Of a DNA stretch of 23,823 bases, positions 13,039 through 20,340 are shown in pieces (positions within the stretch are counted from its first letter, which is position 1; each line of letters starts with the position of its first letter). Under the pieces are notes generated by a model. That model saw only the letters and a list, made by a program, of their open reading frames with translations, ran no database searches and was not told where the DNA came from. The stretch comes from a virus: the IMG/VR virus record IMGVR_UViG_3300011113_000549, positions 1-23,823 of that record. One strand, given 5' to 3'. The position numbers and the translations under genes were made by a program.

Positions 13039-13797
13039 ATGGCAAGAAGAAAGAGAAGCACCGCAGACCAACCAATCGGAGTTGGTCTTACAGCAAAGCA
13101 GGCAAAAAGAAAGAAACCATTAAGTTCAGAGTATTTGGTTGATATAGAACCTCTTACAGACAATCAAAAGCGTCTGTTTGATTCTTACGCAGACGGTAAG
13201 CACATTGTTGCTTATGGTTGTGCTGGAACAGGTAAGACCTTTATCACGCTTTATAATGCTCTGGTGGATGTTCTAGATGAAAAAACTCCTTATGAGAAGA
13301 TTTATCTGGTTCGTTCTTTAGTCGCTACAAGAGAGATTGGGTTCTTGCCTGGAAGTCACGATGACAAGGCGGACATTTACCAGATTCCTTATAAGAATAT
13401 GGTGAAGTATATGTTCCAAATGCCGTCTGATGCTGATTTTGAGATGCTTTATGGAAATCTTAAATCGCAAGAAACCGTTAAGTTCTGGAGCACTTCATTC
13501 TTAAGAGGCACAACTCTTGATAATGCGATTATTATTGTAGATGAATTTCAAAACCTTTCGTTTCACGAATTGGATTCCATTATTACTCGTGTTGGTGAAA
13601 ATACCAAAATTTGTTTCTGTGGAGATGCTTCTCAATCAGATTTACAGAAAACGAATGAGCGTAATGGAATTGTAGATTTTATGAATGTGTTGCGTAAAAT
13701 GACTTCTTTTGATATAATTGAATTTGGTGTAGAAGATATTGTTCGTTCTGGACTTGTTAAGGAATACATTATCGCTAAATTGGATGCTGGTTTTTAA
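13039..13797 (+). CDS. phoH: PhoH-like ATPase
   Basis: A 252-aa protein, the normal length for cyanophage PhoH. The N-terminal 30 residues are basic. Walker A is G60-C-A-G-T-G-K-T67. Walker B is I-I-I-V-D168-E169-F-Q-N, followed by C-F-C-G-D-A-S-Q-S-D with the sensor-like G-D-x-x-Q. These define a PhoH-family P-loop NTPase, related to the helicase-like core. Its role in phage infection is unsettled; links to phosphate stress and RNA/DNA metabolism have been proposed. Its stop shares one base with the ATG of the exonuclease gene (TAATG). Confidence 0.9.
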   Translation: MARRKRSTADQPIGVGLTAKQAKRKKPLSSEYLVDIEPLTDNQKRLFDSYADGKHIVAYGCAGTGKTFITLYNALVDVLDEKTPYEKIYLVRSLVATREIGFLPGSHDDKADIYQIPYKNMVKYMFQMPSDADFEMLYGNLKSQETVKFWSTSFLRGTTLDNAIIIVDEFQNLSFHELDSIITRVGENTKICFCGDASQSDLQKTNERNGIVDFMNVLRKMTSFDIIEFGVEDIVRSGLVKEYIIAKLDAGF

Positions 13798-14474
13798 TGT
13801 TTAAACATATTGATATTGAACTCCCAAAGTTAGAGCGTGAGACAATCGATGGGGTCAGGTATTATAAAGTGCCTGATGATGAACAACTTCTTAAACTAGT
13901 TTCAATCACTTCTGTTACGAGTCATTTTAATCGTGAAATATTTGTCAAGTGGCGTAAAAAAGTCGGTGAAGAAGAAGCACAGAAGATTACTAAAGCGGCA
14001 ACGAATCGTGGCACGGATTTACATTCTCTCGTGGAAAACTATCTTTATAATAAGGATCTCCCGCCTGTTCCGCCGCTTCCGGATTTTCTTTTTAAGATTG
14101 CGAAAACGGAACTGAATAAAATTGATAATATTCATTGTTTAGAAGGTGCTTTGTATAGTAAAGTTCTTGGTGTAGCGGGAACGACGGATTGTATAGGAGA
14201 GCATAATGGTGAACTTGCAGTAATTGACTTTAAGACCTCTAAAAAACCCAAACCAAAAGAGTGGATTACGCATTACTTCGTTCAAGCAATGTTTTATGGT
14301 ATGGCATATTATGAAATGACTGGAACGCCAATCAAAAAACTTGTAATCATTATGGCGTGTGAAAATGGCGAATGTGTTCTTTACGAAGAAAGAGATTTAA
14401 AAAAATATATGAAACTTGTAGTTGAGTATATCAAAAAGTTTGTCAATGATCGTTTGGAACTTATGTCTAAATAA
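13797..14474 (+). CDS. PD-(D/E)XK exonuclease (RecB/MGME1-like)
   Basis: A 225-aa protein. Motifs in order: R-G-T-D-L-H75-S-L-V-E (typical of the RecB/Cas4/MGME1 nuclease branch), G-T-T-D131-C-I-G (motif II aspartate), A-V-I-D144-F-K146-T-S (motif III D-x-K) and Q163-A-M-F-Y-G-M-A-Y (motif IV Q/Y). This is a single-strand-specific or end-processing exonuclease acting in phage DNA replication/recombination or host DNA breakdown. It is translationally coupled to phoH (TAATG). It is followed by two hairpins and then the homing endonuclease insertion. Confidence 0.8.
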   Translation: MFKHIDIELPKLERETIDGVRYYKVPDDEQLLKLVSITSVTSHFNREIFVKWRKKVGEEEAQKITKAATNRGTDLHSLVENYLYNKDLPPVPPLPDFLFKIAKTELNKIDNIHCLEGALYSKVLGVAGTTDCIGEHNGELAVIDFKTSKKPKPKEWITHYFVQAMFYGMAYYEMTGTPIKKLVIIMACENGECVLYEERDLKKYMKLVVEYIKKFVNDRLELMSK

Positions 14475-14524
14475 AAGTGCCTGTCTGGGTCGCACTTTTC
14501 AGGTGGGGAGTTTTGTGCTCCCCT
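14473..14524 (+). terminator. Double hairpin after the exonuclease gene
   Basis: AAAAGTGC (14473-14480) / GCACTTTT (14492-14499) is an 8-bp stem ending in T's. GGGGAG (14505-14510) / CTCCCC (14518-14523) follows. An alternative long-range pairing exists: GGGTCGCA (14487-14494) with TGCGACCC (14537-14544), which would break the first stem. Confidence 0.6.
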
Positions 14525-14532
14525 TATAAATA
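14525..14532 (+). promoter_or_regulatory. T4-type late promoter TATAAATA for the HNH gene
   Basis: Exact T4 late consensus TATAAATA 24 nt before the ATG at 14557, directly after the terminator hairpins. Confidence 0.6.
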
Positions 14533-14556
14533 TTATTGCGACCCTGATAGAGAATA

Positions 14557-15372
14557 ATGAATTATCTAAAATATTATTGTAACCTTATAAGAAAAGCGGA
14601 GAACAGAACTCCTCCCGAAGGTTATACAGAAAAACATCACACATTTCCAAAAAGTGTCTTTGGAAAAAACAATAGAGTTGTTGTGCTTACATCAAGAGAA
14701 CATTATATAGCACATGCATTATTAGAAAAGATTTGCATTAAAAGATATGGTTTGACTGATTGGAAAACAATCAAAATGAACAAAGCACATATTTTGATGT
14801 CTGGTGATAAGTATGGAAATGAGAGATATTGCAATTCTAGATTATATGAAAGTGCTGTTATAAGAAGTAAAACTTTTTATAGAGGTAAAAATCATTTTAA
14901 TTATGGTAAAAAAAGACCAGACATTTCAATTATATTAAAAAGTGAAGAAAGTCATCTTAAAAATAAAGAGGTTGTGGAAAAAAGAAATGAATCATTGAAA
15001 AAACTTGGTGAAAAACATCCATCTAAAAGAAAATCTCATAGAGAAATGATGAAAGAAATGTGGATAAATAACAATCCAATGAAAAATATAACAACACTTG
15101 AAAAAAGAAGTGGTAAAAATCATTATTTATTTGGTGTAACTGGAGACAACCATCCTCTTTACGGGAGAGAAAGACCAGATAGTGAAAAAGAAAAAATTTC
15201 ACATTCAAAATGTAAAAATAATTATAAAATTTTAAATCCTAATGGAGAAATTTTTTATACTAAAAATCTAACAAAATTTTGTAAAGAACATAATTTGCAT
15301 CCAAGTGCTATGTCCAATGTTTTGAATAAAAAAGCAAAACATCATAAAAAATGGACGGTTGAAAAAATTTAA
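14557..15372 (+). CDS. HNH homing endonuclease (free-standing)
   Basis: A 271-aa protein. E-K-H27-H28-T-F-P-K-S with N-R-V-V-V-L-T-S-R-E-H49-Y-I-A-H53 is the HNH nuclease core near the N-terminus. The middle holds NUMOD3-like DNA-binding repeats (N-H-F-N-Y-G-K-K-R-P-D, N-H-P-L-Y-G-R-E-R-P-D-S-E-K-E-K-I-S). The end resembles a NUMOD1-type helix-turn-helix (L-T-K-F-C-K-E-H-N-L-H-P-S-A-M-S-N-V-L). It cleaves a specific site in phages lacking it and spreads by repair. It is more AT- and Lys-rich than its neighbours, a sign of independent mobility. It sits between the exonuclease and gp33 with its own terminator and late promoter upstream. Confidence 0.88.
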   Translation: MNYLKYYCNLIRKAENRTPPEGYTEKHHTFPKSVFGKNNRVVVLTSREHYIAHALLEKICIKRYGLTDWKTIKMNKAHILMSGDKYGNERYCNSRLYESAVIRSKTFYRGKNHFNYGKKRPDISIILKSEESHLKNKEVVEKRNESLKKLGEKHPSKRKSHREMMKEMWINNNPMKNITTLEKRSGKNHYLFGVTGDNHPLYGRERPDSEKEKISHSKCKNNYKILNPNGEIFYTKNLTKFCKEHNLHPSAMSNVLNKKAKHHKKWTVEKI

Positions 15373-15409
15373 AATTAATGATAAAATTATTATAAGTTTT
15401 GGTGTAAAA

Positions 15410-15733
15410 ATGTTATTGAATTTTTTTAATCTAGAAACAAATAGTTCAGAAGAAACCGAAAAATTAATGGAAAATAAAATAGACAAGGAACTAGAAAAAG
15501 TTATAGAAAATAAGTTTCTGACTCCTTCTAAGTTTGCTTTAGAAATAGAACATATTGCTGCTACAGAAGGACTAAATTATATTGATTCAATTTGCCATTT
15601 CTGTGAAATAAACAATCTTGAAGTGGAGTCAGTGACAAAACTGATTTCTAAACCACTGAAAGAAAAACTTAAGTATGATGCGATTAGTTTGAACTTTATG
15701 AAACGCACCTCACGGGCAAAACTTCCCCTATGA
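15410..15733 (+). CDS. 33: gp33-like late transcription co-activator
   Basis: 107 aa from ATG 15410 (T4 gp33 is about 112 aa). An in-frame ATG at 15467 would give 88 aa and a TTG at 15359 would overlap the HNH gene; no Shine-Dalgarno decides it. The conserved core is I-E-N-K-F-L-T-P-S-K-F-A-L-E-I-E, then I-D-S-I-C-H-F-C-E-I-N, then L-I-S-K-P-L-K-E-K-L-K-Y-D-A and the C-terminal T-S-R-A-K-L-P-L. In T4, gp33 links host RNA polymerase to the sliding clamp to activate late promoters, matching the late boxes in this window. The stop overlaps the gp59 start (ATGA). The HNH insertion may have replaced the original 5' leader. Confidence 0.8.
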   Translation: MLLNFFNLETNSSEETEKLMENKIDKELEKVIENKFLTPSKFALEIEHIAATEGLNYIDSICHFCEINNLEVESVTKLISKPLKEKLKYDAISLNFMKRTSRAKLPL

Positions 15734-16320
15734 GTCCATTTGAAGTTTATCAAAATTATCTTTCGTTAAAATCACACTTTACCAATCCAAAATACGATTA
15801 CTTTAAGTATGGTGCGAAGACTCGTGCCAGTATGACATCCTTCAATAAACGTAAGGACAAATACTGGTTTGAGAAGACAAGTCGCAAGTATAATGACAAA
15901 GAAGTCGTAGATTTTCTTGTATCAAACTTTGTAGAATCAGACACACCGGGCAATTTATGGATAGGTCAAGTTATCAATTCTGGAGAAAGAACATACACGG
16001 AGTGGATGCGACGACAGCAGAGTTTGACTTACTTATTCAAAGAGCAAAGCAACGAATTGTTCTCGGAGACAAAATTAGAGGATGCCTTGAACTGTTCCAA
16101 AGGACATCCACCAATTCTCAAAGGTTTTTTAAGCGGTAAAATTTACTTGGAAACTTTGGTGATCTATGATAGAATATTTCAGTTCAGCAAAAACTTTGAT
16201 AAGAAACTGCTAGACCCTGTGTGGGAAACCGTCAGTTTAAAGATTTTAAAGTATTCTCCTTTTCTAAATATTGACATATTCCAGTTTAAACGCATTTTAC
16301 GGGAAATTATAGATGAGTAA
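15730..16320 (+). CDS. 59: gp59-like helicase loader
   Basis: A 196-aa protein (T4 gp59 is 217 aa). The N-terminal M-S-P-F-E-V-Y-Q-N-Y-L-S-L-K-S-H-F and K-Y-D-Y-F-K-Y-G are followed by F-N-K-R-K-D-K-Y-W-F-E-K-T-S-R-K-Y, then a W-I-G-Q-V segment. This is the pattern of T4 gp59, which binds forked DNA and gp32 and loads the gp41 helicase. Position between gp33 and gp32 agrees with the T4 32/59/33 cluster. ATG 15730 overlaps the gp33 stop; the end overlaps the next gene by 8 nt. Confidence 0.8.
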   Translation: MSPFEVYQNYLSLKSHFTNPKYDYFKYGAKTRASMTSFNKRKDKYWFEKTSRKYNDKEVVDFLVSNFVESDTPGNLWIGQVINSGERTYTEWMRRQQSLTYLFKEQSNELFSETKLEDALNCSKGHPPILKGFLSGKIYLETLVIYDRIFQFSKNFDKKLLDPVWETVSLKILKYSPFLNIDIFQFKRILREIIDE

Positions 16321-16645
16321 CTTTTTTGATTCTGAAATTATTCAAGACGAACTGACAGAAATTAATCAGTTGCAAGAGGACATTTACGGAAGTATTTTGT
16401 CTTTTGGTATGATGTCCCGGGAAACTAAATTGGAACATATTGAAAAACTTGAAATGTTACTTGAAAAACAAAGAGTAATGTACACAAGACTATCTCTTTC
16501 TGACGATCCACAAGCGATTGTGATGAAAGAAAATTTGAGAAAATCAGTTGCTCTGATGGGATTTCCACCAGAAACTGATATGAATATCTTGTTTAAAAGT
16601 ATGACCCAGACAATTGAATCTCTCAAACAATTTATTGACGCTTGA
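16313..16645 (+). CDS. DUF1825-type protein of cyanobacterial kinship
   Basis: A 110-aa helical protein. It begins M-S-N-F-F-D-S-E-I-I-Q-D-E-L and continues with M-S-R-E-T-K-L-E-H-I-E-K-L-E-M-L-L-E-K-Q-R-V-M-Y-T-R-L-S-L-S-D-D and M-G-F-P-P-E. This is the layout of DUF1825 proteins encoded by cyanobacteria (F-F-D-S-E-I-V-Q start, L-x-x-L-M-x-x-Y/R-x-F-x-x-R-x-x-L-S-D). Its function is unknown. It overlaps gp59 by 8 nt, and its 3' end carries the sigma70 promoter of gp32. Likely acquired from the host or shared with it. Confidence 0.7.
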   Translation: MSNFFDSEIIQDELTEINQLQEDIYGSILSFGMMSRETKLEHIEKLEMLLEKQRVMYTRLSLSDDPQAIVMKENLRKSVALMGFPPETDMNILFKSMTQTIESLKQFIDA

Positions 16646-16663
16646 GAGAATCCCTGCTATAAT
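16635..16663 (+). promoter_or_regulatory. Sigma70 promoter for gp32
   Basis: TTGACG (16635-16640), 17-bp spacer, TATAAT (16658-16663). The -35 box lies in the last codons of the DUF1825 gene. A start near 16670 would give a leader of about 44 nt, A/C-rich and without obvious structure or Shine-Dalgarno sequence, for gp32. Confidence 0.7.
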
Positions 16664-16713
16664 AAAAAAGTCAATCCGACAAATCCAACTTATCCAACGC
16701 ATCTAAAAATCTT

Positions 16714-17637
16714 ATGTCGTTCGAAAATCTCAAAAAACAATCCAAACTTGGTTCGCTCACTGAAAAACTGGTGAAGCAAGTTGAAAAAATGAATAACTCC
16801 GAAAGTTCTAGTGACGATCGCTTTTGGAAATTGAGTGTTGATAAAGGCAATAATGGTTTTGCTGTAATTCGCTTTCTTCCTGCTCCCAATGGAGAAGACC
16901 TGCCGTTTGTCAAGGTTTATAGTCACGCATTTCAAGGACCTGGTGGTTGGTTGATTGACCAGTGCCTCACTACCATCAATCAAAAGTGTCCCGTGTGTGA
17001 GCACAACTCTGGACTCTGGAACAATGGCACTGATGCTGGTAAAGAAGTTGCACGTAAGCAGAAACGTAAACTGTCTTATATTAGCAATGTTTATGTTGTC
17101 AAAGACCCTGCGAATCCCGAAAACGAAGGTAAGGTCTTCCTATTCAAGTATGGTAAGAAGATCTTTGATAAGATTATGGAAGCAATGCAACCTGAATATG
17201 AGGACGAAACTCCTATCAATGCATTTGACTTCTGGCAGGGTGCTAACTTCAAACTGAAAGCAAAGAGTGTTGCTGGTTATCGTAACTATGATTCCAGTGA
17301 GTTTGCGACTCCTGGCGCTCTTCTGGACGATGATGACGCAATGGAAGCAATCTGGAAGAAGCAGTATTCTCTGACAGAATTTGTTGCTCCAGACCAGTTC
17401 AAGACTTATGAAGAACTGAAGAAGCGTCTTGACTCTGTGCTTGGTGCTAAGACTTCTACTCGTCTTGATGAAGAAGTTGAAGATGAAGATGATACTCGTG
17501 GTTCAGTTCGTGACCTTGATGATGATCTTCGTAGCGAACTCAATAATCTTCAACCCACTCGTCGTGCTGCGGTCGTTGAGGATGATGATGAAGATTCTGA
17601 CGCGATGTCGTATTTCGCAAAATTGGCGGAAGATTAA
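16714..17637 (+). CDS. 32: Single-stranded DNA-binding protein gp32
   Basis: A 307-aa protein (T4 gp32 is 301 aa). The basic N-terminus (M-S-F-E-N-L-K-K-Q-S-K-L) serves cooperative self-binding. The OB-fold core has zinc ligands H71, C84, C92 and C95 (S-H-A-F, D-Q-C, K-C-P-V-C-E-H). A very acidic C-terminus (D-E-E-V-E-D-E-D-D, E-D-D-D-E-D-S-D) is the docking tail for replication proteins. It coats ssDNA in replication, recombination and repair and works with gp59. It has its own sigma70 promoter, with a convergent terminator downstream. The unstructured leader may be where gp32 represses its own translation, as in T4. Confidence 0.93.
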   Translation: MSFENLKKQSKLGSLTEKLVKQVEKMNNSESSSDDRFWKLSVDKGNNGFAVIRFLPAPNGEDLPFVKVYSHAFQGPGGWLIDQCLTTINQKCPVCEHNSGLWNNGTDAGKEVARKQKRKLSYISNVYVVKDPANPENEGKVFLFKYGKKIFDKIMEAMQPEYEDETPINAFDFWQGANFKLKAKSVAGYRNYDSSEFATPGALLDDDDAMEAIWKKQYSLTEFVAPDQFKTYEELKKRLDSVLGAKTSTRLDEEVEDEDDTRGSVRDLDDDLRSELNNLQPTRRAAVVEDDDEDSDAMSYFAKLAED

Positions 17638-17646
17638 TATAAGATT

Positions 17647-17669
17647 GGAGGAGAGAAATCTCCTCCTTT
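17647..17669. terminator. Convergent intergenic terminator hairpin
   Basis: GGAGGAGA (17647-17654), GAAA loop, TCTCCTCC (17659-17666), then TTT. It lies between gp32 (plus) and gp53 (minus), in the 30-bp gap. The same GAAA-capped design recurs at 9585 and, on the minus strand, at 22854. Confidence 0.7.
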
Positions 17670-18360
17670 AAAATGGAATTGTAACTTTCGTATTTTCTGT
17701 CTTAATTAACTTATCACTCACATACTGCGATGATCTATCATAAATCATCGCTTTTCTTGTATCATTAATTACTTGTTGTAAGTATCTTGGTTTAAGAACA
17801 TAAATGCTTCTTTTATCATTATTCTTTAGAACTTCATATTCATAATTGCTAATACCTACAACTGGATCTGAAATACGAATGACATTTGCTCCAAGTTCAG
17901 ATGCATCATTTGTATAAAGATTTCCACCATAAGTATAATAAACTTTAAAGTCTTCATCGACAACTTGACCAGAGGGAAGAATTAAACGATCTTCTGGATC
18001 TTTAACTTCTGTTGTTTCATAATGATGAACAGCATTCAAATCATTTCCATAGATTGATTCAGCATAATCATAAACTTGCTTGTCAGAAAGTGGCCATTCG
18101 TCCCTGAGTCTTGTGATTCCTGCAGATACAATTACAACCCAATCATATTGAACACTTCCATAAAGTTCTTGTGCGACTAATTCTGGTCTTGACCCATCTG
18201 GAATCTGATACTTATCAAAAATAGTAAAGACATTTTGCAAATCATCACGAAGTTTGACTCTACGAAATAAGTTTTTAACCGTCAAATATTGATCGGAAGA
18301 TTTAGTTCCTGGTAAAAATGACTGGTATTGTAAATTTGGTAATTCCCGAAAATAAGTCAT
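17668..18360 (-). CDS. 53: Baseplate wedge protein gp53
   Basis: A 230-aa protein (T4 gp53 is 196 aa). The N-terminal Y-F-R-E-L-P-N-L-Q-Y-Q, then N-L-F-R-R-V-K-L-R-D-D and especially E-L-Y-G-S-V-Q-Y-D-W-V-V with D-E-W-P-L are characteristic of gp53. It joins baseplate wedges around the hub. Last gene of a four-gene minus-strand operon; its ATG shares one base with the gp48 stop (TAATG read on the minus strand). Confidence 0.82.
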   Translation of the reverse strand: MTYFRELPNLQYQSFLPGTKSSDQYLTVKNLFRRVKLRDDLQNVFTIFDKYQIPDGSRPELVAQELYGSVQYDWVVIVSAGITRLRDEWPLSDKQVYDYAESIYGNDLNAVHHYETTEVKDPEDRLILPSGQVVDEDFKVYYTYGGNLYTNDASELGANVIRISDPVVGISNYEYEVLKNNDKRSIYVLKPRYLQQVINDTRKAMIYDRSSQYVSDKLIKTENTKVTIPF

Positions 18361-19259
18361 TAGTATCCAACTCCGATTTTTCCTTCTTCTGTATCATAAT
18401 TTTCTGCATAAATTGGCGACAGTTCTTGAAACTGTAGTGTCAATTGCATATGAACCGGAGTTGCATCAGAATAAGATGCATACTGTGCAGATCCATTATA
18501 ATTTACGCTCATTTGTGTAAGAGCACAAGGTTTGAATCGATGTAAAAATGGATGTTGCTTTCCTCCACTCATATACTCTAATTTGAAAACATTTGGTGCT
18601 TTAATAAAAATACCATTTCCATTTATATCTGGTGTTCCTTTTCTGGGAGTCATATTTGTTTTAAATCTTCTAATAATTGTTTTAATTATTGCAGATTCAT
18701 CTGTAGATCTTGGAACCATATCAAATGTAAAGTTAAATGCTGGACGCATTGTAACTCCATTGAAGAGAAGTTCTACGTTTTCATTGAACACTTGTCCAGT
18801 TGCTCTTGATATGATTGAATTAATATTTCCTTGACCTAATGCTGCTTGAACTGCAGCAGCTGCAGATCCAGCTTGCAATGCTTTTTGCCCTTCACCAGTT
18901 GTAATAACAGCATTAATATTTACTCCAAACTTTTTAATTGATTGTAATATTGATGCTCCAACATTCTCAGATGCTACTGCAGAAGACGCAGCATTGGCAA
19001 GAGTTGCTACAATAGGATTCATCGTTCCAGATTGCCAATCTGCACCGTTATTATCTTGAATATTTGCTGGCATGGGCAAAATGATGGTTGTTTTAGAAGT
19101 TTTAATACTTTCTCGCAATGCATCTTCTGTGGTGTTAAGAGCAAAACTATTTTGTCCTTGCAATCCTAATCCTGGTTCTTTATATTCAAGAACTTGTATT
19201 TTGAAGTAATCATCTTGCGGACCAATGTTATTACGAGGATATCTTAATAATTCTGCCAT
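18360..19259 (-). CDS. 48: Baseplate tail-tube cap protein gp48
   Basis: A 299-aa protein. The start M-A-E-L-L-R-Y-P-R-N-N-I-G-P-Q-D-D-Y-F-K-I-Q-V-L-E-Y and the later F-N-F-T-F-D-M-V-P-R-S, I-I-K-T-I-I-R-R-F-K, P-C-A-L-T-Q-M-S-V-N-Y and H-M-Q-L-T-L-Q-F-Q-E-L match gp48/gp54-type tube-like folds. Gene order next to gp53 favours gp48. The middle (about 90-170) is low-complexity Ala/Gly/Asn. An ATAAATA box lies 14-20 nt upstream on the minus strand. The start is fixed by the M-A-E context and lack of other starts. Confidence 0.75.
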   Translation of the reverse strand: MAELLRYPRNNIGPQDDYFKIQVLEYKEPGLGLQGQNSFALNTTEDALRESIKTSKTTIILPMPANIQDNNGADWQSGTMNPIVATLANAASSAVASENVGASILQSIKKFGVNINAVITTGEGQKALQAGSAAAAVQAALGQGNINSIISRATGQVFNENVELLFNGVTMRPAFNFTFDMVPRSTDESAIIKTIIRRFKTNMTPRKGTPDINGNGIFIKAPNVFKLEYMSGGKQHPFLHRFKPCALTQMSVNYNGSAQYASYSDATPVHMQLTLQFQELSPIYAENYDTEEGKIGVGY

Positions 19260-19272
19260 TTACTTTTTTAAC

Positions 19273-19279
19273 TATTTAT
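19273..19279 (-). promoter_or_regulatory. Late-type box ATAAATA upstream of gp48
   Basis: Minus-strand AATAAATA-like box in the 22-bp gap between the unknown gene and gp48; spacing to the start codon is short (about 13 nt). Confidence 0.4.
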
Positions 19280-19281
19280 TG

Positions 19282-19863
19282 TCAGTTTTGTATTAATTTT
19301 CGATAAGGAACTGACCTCAATGTTTCAAATTCTTGTTGACTTAATTCATATAATCCACTGACTAATCGATCACCATCTTCAGTATTATATTGTCTAATTT
19401 TTCCAAGATGATAATTAAATCCTATAAATCCTTTTAGATAAGGACCTCCAGATTTAATTAAAGGATAACGATCATAAAGAATTCCTGGAGTTTTTGCATA
19501 GTAAATGTAAGTATAAAATCTTCCTTCTGATGGATATGATGTTTCTGTTCCACTCAATATTGATAAAATTTCATCCATTAATCTATCTGGTTTTTCACTT
19601 CCATTTAACGATTCTTTGAAATCTTTAAATCGATTTATGCGTATCTTTCCATCAATTCTTCTAGGTGCTTTTGGATTTGCCCCAATATAATCAGAGTCAT
19701 TTTTGATTAAACTGATTAATTGAGATTTTGGTAATCTTTGATATCCACTAATTCTACCTTGACCAGTTGCTGTTGTATAATAAACAGCATATTTTTCAGC
19801 AATCTCAACTAGTTCCTTTTGAGTGTATTGATCTAATGGTTTTTCGTATCCTGTGAGTGCCAT
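19282..19863 (-). CDS. Conserved-type structural-region protein of unknown function
   Basis: A 193-aa protein. Residues 1-60 look like a SAP/Rho-N-type helix-extended-helix (Y-T-Q-K-E-L-V-E-I-A-E-K-Y, L-P-K-S-Q-L-I-S-L-I-K), a small nucleic-acid or protein-binding module. The C-terminal half has G-R-F-Y-T-Y-I-Y-Y-A-K-T-P-G, Y-D-R-Y-P-L-I and G-F-N-Y-H-L-G-K-I-R-Q-Y, a strand-rich region. It is coupled to gp4 by TAATG. In T4 the gene next to gp4 is gp2 (DNA end protector), but I see no clear likeness, so no name is given. It is probably a minor virion or assembly protein. Confidence 0.6.
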   Translation of the reverse strand: MALTGYEKPLDQYTQKELVEIAEKYAVYYTTATGQGRISGYQRLPKSQLISLIKNDSDYIGANPKAPRRIDGKIRINRFKDFKESLNGSEKPDRLMDEILSILSGTETSYPSEGRFYTYIYYAKTPGILYDRYPLIKSGGPYLKGFIGFNYHLGKIRQYNTEDGDRLVSGLYELSQQEFETLRSVPYRKLIQN

Positions 19864-20300
19864 TATTTAATTCCCAATTCATGTTCGGTAATCACCTTGA
19901 ATTCATAACCTCTATCAGCACACCATTCTCGTGCTGCTTCCCACTTTGATTGATTCTTTGCATACTCATAAACTTCTGCAATATATTGTTTTGTTTGTCT
20001 CTTTGGTTTTGGTGGAGGAACTGTTTGTTTCGATGGTTTAATCTCAATCATATATTTTTTGATACTACCATCAGACTCTTTGACTTTGATAAGAAAATCA
20101 GGAAAATATCTATGAATCTTTCCGTCTAATGGGGAACGATAAGGAAGACATTTTTCTTCTGAAGACCATTCAATTATTTTTTCATTTGTGTCACAATAGA
20201 CACAAAACTTACGCTCCCATAAAGATCTATAGATGATGTTAGTGGGATCGCCGGAATATTTTTCTGGATATGATGGTTTATATTTTCCTTTGTATGACAT
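19863..20300 (-). CDS. 4: Head completion protein gp4 (TnsA-like nuclease fold)
   Basis: A 145-aa protein (T4 gp4 is about 150 aa). M-S-Y-K-G-K-Y-K-P, D-P-T-N-I-I-Y-R-S-L-W-E29, R-Y-F-P-D68-F and I-E86-I-K88-P-S-K-Q give the PD-(D/E)XK pattern E...D...ExK. The C-terminal K-W-E-A-A-R-E-W-C and I-T-E-H-E-L-G-I also match gp4. It completes packaged heads, perhaps trimming DNA ends, so that tails can join. First gene of the minus-strand operon, with a late box 33-39 nt upstream. Confidence 0.88.
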   Translation of the reverse strand: MSYKGKYKPSYPEKYSGDPTNIIYRSLWERKFCVYCDTNEKIIEWSSEEKCLPYRSPLDGKIHRYFPDFLIKVKESDGSIKKYMIEIKPSKQTVPPPKPKRQTKQYIAEVYEYAKNQSKWEAAREWCADRGYEFKVITEHELGIK

Positions 20301-20307
20301 CTAAATA
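20301..20307 (+). promoter_or_regulatory. Late-type box CTAAATA for gp54 (plus strand)
   Basis: CTAAATA 34 nt before the GTG of gp54. It is one arm of a perfect 9-bp inverted repeat TCTAAATAC (20300-20308) / GTATTTAGA (20332-20340). Confidence 0.5.
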
Positions 20308-20332
20308 CTTGTAACAATATACTCATAATAGG

Positions 20333-20339
20333 TATTTAG
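20333..20339 (-). promoter_or_regulatory. Late-type box CTAAATA for gp4 (minus strand)
   Basis: The mirror arm of the inverted repeat; read on the minus strand it lies 33 nt before the gp4 ATG. The two boxes form a back-to-back overlapping divergent promoter in a 40-bp gap. Confidence 0.5.
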
Positions 20340-20340
20340 A

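Noticed and set aside
18532-18834. Plus-strand frame of 100 codons inside gp48
   Set aside because: Antisense to gp48; no start signal.
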